DNA of 64,000 nt from assembly GCA_037013685.1 (NCBI GenBank), contig CM072919.1, positions 47,478,616-47,542,615 on the forward strand, in the 5' to 3' direction. Each line of letters begins with the position of its first letter. Position 1 is the stretch's first letter. The position numbers and the translations under genes are program-made. Origin of the DNA: Acridotheres tristis. Lineage: Eukaryota; Chordata; Aves; Passeriformes; Sturnidae. The notes beneath the pieces are model-generated. The model saw nothing but the letters and a program-made list of their open reading frames with translations. It was not told where the DNA came from and did no database searches. Positions 60,964-64,000 of this stretch are shown here, piece by piece.

Positions 60964-63900
60964 TAAGATATCTAAGAGGGTGTGAACTGGGCATTGCATA
61001 ACTTCAATATCTTTATGTACAGGCACTGAAAATAGCAAATACTTGGCTTATCTATAGCATCTTTTTAATCAGGTAAGTCAGCCTTGCAGCAGTGTCTGTG
61101 CAGAGTTACTTATTGTTATTTGAGTTTTACATGTGGATAGACGAAAAGAATGGAAAAAATAATGAAATAAATTTTTTAAAAATAAAATTTAATTTGTTTA
61201 CCTAGCATCTCATAACACATCACTTGTTGTATGAGGACTAAGTGTACATCTTCATACTCAGTTGCTTTTCCTAACCACGGGACATACATCCTCCCTACCA
61301 ACTTTTACATGTCAAAGCACAGTTAAGCAAGTACACTGGTATAGATCTCTCCTCAAAAAGTAATGGTTTCTATAATTATTAGCAATCTATTTCATTCTGC
61401 ACTGCTTCTTATCCAAATGATACCTTGTAATTATAAAAATACATTTTCTATATGTGTGCATGGTTTGTCACAAACACGACTAATTCTTGGAGTGCAATGC
61501 AGAAAGCAGAATAACAGCATAAAGTAACAGATTGCATGAAGTAAGACCCTGAAGAGCAGTCTGAGGAAGTGAGAAGCATCCAATTGTCTAGAAACTGCCA
61601 TGTACATTAGGTGCTAAGTTTACACAAACTGTTACTTTGACTGGAGTGAGGAGTCAGTACCCACATTTCATGAAGAAAAGTCAGCAAAATGGATGTGTGT
61701 TTTATTAAAACTTCTTAGTTTTCTACTCAGATCTCAAAGCGCCTTGCAATAGAAAAAGTGCACCAGGAGTTATGAGTGAAAGCTCAGAACATCGCTGTGT
61801 CCCTTTGATGCTGCTGTAATAATTCACAAGTTATTTAATACTCAGTGTTTGCAGTTTCTTTCTGTTTCAAGTGCTTTTTATTTTTTCATTTCTGTCATAT
61901 AAAGCAGTTTCCTTCAGGATTAGGGGAAGAAGGGAGAATGTCCATTGTGTACATGATGACTGGTCTCTGTTACATTGGTCATCTTCACTTACCAGTTTGG
62001 AGGAGATAGTACCACACATGGGCTATACCTTACTTAAGAGGATGAATTCTGTAATATCGGTCTGCCATGATAAGGACTCTGTGTGTATTAATGTCTCGCC
62101 ATTAACATTTAGTTGCTATGTTAGTCTTTGTTCTTAGTTACTAGCAAATGACCAGACAGGAAGCCAGAGAAACCAATAAGATTTACTCCAGTTGGTCCCA
62201 TTTTTCTAGTTTTAATTAGTGCCTTAATTTGTCTATTGTTTATTTTGCTCATACTAAAAATGAGGTGCAGTCTGAACTTCATCATAGTTTCAGCATAATG
62301 CAGGTTTCAAATGAATACTTCTGTTTTTAAACTGCTAAAATCATTGAGTGTGCTGTATGCAGACATACTAAGGTGACTCCTACAGTGCATCTCTCAAATA
62401 CTTGGAGAGCAGTGTTGTTTCATTTTTGTTCCTAGACACTGCTTTGCATCTGGAATTTTTCAGTATCCACTAGATTAGTTTACTAGAAATCCCCAAATTT
62501 TTTCTAAAATGTATTTCCAAAATAGATGCATAATGAATTAGTAGCTTCTATACCAGAACATCATACATGATTTTTAGGAGCTATAGTTGTAGAAACGTGA
62601 TAATCTGTCTCTAAAATTGTGTAGCCTGTGATCTGGCCACTGTTACCTGCTGAAATGTCCTGACTGTCCCAGGGTTGTACTGCTAGGGGTGGGAGATGGG
62701 ATTTTCTTGTAACAAATTAGAATTTTTCTTGGACTTGAGCTACAATTACTTCTATGACTGGTAAAAATGATAAAATCCAAACAAAAAAATTTCACTGACA
62801 TTGATCTGCTGATAATCCATTCTCTACTTTCCTCAGTCTCATCTGTTCCCTGTATGCCTGCTGTTGTCAGTGTTCCCTCATTGCAAAGTTTAATCTTTGT
62901 ACTTAGTACCTGGATTTAATCTGCATGGATGTGTCTATTGAAGCACACTTGGACCGAAGAAAATACACTGCTTAGTGTATGGGTAACATGCCTGCAAAAT
63001 GGATGAGTTAAAGTACATAAAGTTAAAATATAAAACCTAAACTTCTTTTTGCATTAAATGGCAAAATATTAGAGCAGTTCCAAAACTAATTTTCATGAAA
63101 TCTGAAGATGGTCAAAATTATTTACACCTAGTTTATCTGAGATTTTTGCATTAAAAAAATATGTTTTCAAAGCAGCACACTGATTTATAAAATTTCCTGT
63201 ATTTTAAAATATAGCTAGGACTGTTAATTCATGTTGTTACTCTTTGTATGTACTCATGTAGTTGGTGTGTGCTTAGAAAAACCAGATAAATTCTCTATAC
63301 TTCTTCACCTTGTGCTTAAAAGCAATGGAATGTGTGAGAGTCTTACATGAAATACAGATACTGTAAATAAATATAATTTCTAAAGTCCTGGCAATTCTAA
63401 ATTGGTGTTTGCCAGAACTTCAGCACAGCATATCTACAGGAAGTGTGTCTTTACAAGTATTTTGGAAAGTCTGATGCTACTCTGGAATTTGTATATAACT
63501 TTTAGTTGTGCACATGTTAATAGAAGATCTGTATAACGCAGACACTGTGAATGAAACATATTTGACAGTCTTTCCAAAAGCAGCAGCCACTGGTAGATCT
63601 GCAGTAAACCATCCAAAACAAACTGTCACTAAAAACAGCAGTAGGCCACTACATAACAACCACAAGAATTAATTTAACAATTGCAGTGGTTACAGGCTTG
63701 TATATTCAGCATTGCACATCCCTGCACCTCGCTGTTTAATTTAACTTGACCTCCACAAGTTTTAATAATTCCATCTAGGTATTTAAGTCAGTATGAAGAT
63801 CTCTCATCTAGATTTCTCACTTTTATGGCCCTAGTTATTGTAGTTGGCAAATAGTATTACCCACATATACTGCAAAAGTACTGAAAACATGCCTGTAGGT

Positions 63901-64000
63901 AAGAAATTCCAATAGCTCTCCAGTATGGGAAAGATTAATCTCAGGCATTAATTACTGTGCAAAATGAAGTTCTGATGTTATATAATCTATTAGTGTTGGC
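60964..64000. other. AT-rich non-coding DNA to the window end
   Basis: No exon, RNA gene or recognisable repeat family was seen in this last 3 kb. Confidence 0.45.

Noticed and set aside
1..64000. Search for tRNA, rRNA, snRNA, CRISPR arrays, operons or a new defence-type system
   Set aside because: No such signals were found; the window is ordinary non-coding vertebrate DNA apart from one promoter and repeats.

Overview
This window is vertebrate nuclear DNA, most likely from a bird. It is AT-rich and CpG-depleted, with stop-dense reading frames everywhere outside repeats. It carries CR1 LINEs with the avian-type 3' end (a near-full-length but dead copy, a 3' fragment and a short remnant), one LTR whose layout resembles avian ERVL-type solo LTRs, and one strong CpG island. 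It has no operons, prokaryotic genes, rRNA, CRISPR array or recognisable tRNA.

Layout. 1-17.3 kb: AT-rich DNA without a recognisable exon, apart from small palindromes and short simple repeats. 17.3-17.6 kb: a more complex block with a good CTCF-type motif. 18.3-20.25 kb: a two-lobed CpG island promoter on the + side of the window. It ends in what looks like a 5'-UTR exon closing at ATG|gtaagaa, a strong splice donor, at 20213/20214. 20.2-64 kb: no convincing further exon, so this is probably the first intron of that + strand gene. This part contains a G-quadruplex-prone run, microsatellites, several blocks that read like conserved non-coding (enhancer) sequence (22.6, 23.4, 26.1, 46.9, 57.5 and 60.6 kb), CR1 copies (30.1-33.4 kb; 35.7 kb), an ERV LTR (about 43.5-44.2 kb), a second CTCF-like motif (55.97 kb), and a near-perfect 18-bp-arm hairpin at 40.67 kb.

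Interpretation. The picture fits the promoter and large first intron of a gene in a gene-poor neighbourhood, of the kind common for developmental regulators. That class is an inference from layout; the gene could not be named because exon 1 carries at most a start codon. The CR1 pol remnants are the only recognisable protein-coding homology, and they are broken: most of the endonuclease is deleted and the reverse transcriptase FADD motif is replaced. No new multi-gene system is visible. The observations most worth following are the promoter and its unidentified gene, the enhancer-like block at 46.9-47.4 kb, and the perfect hairpin at 40.67 kb.
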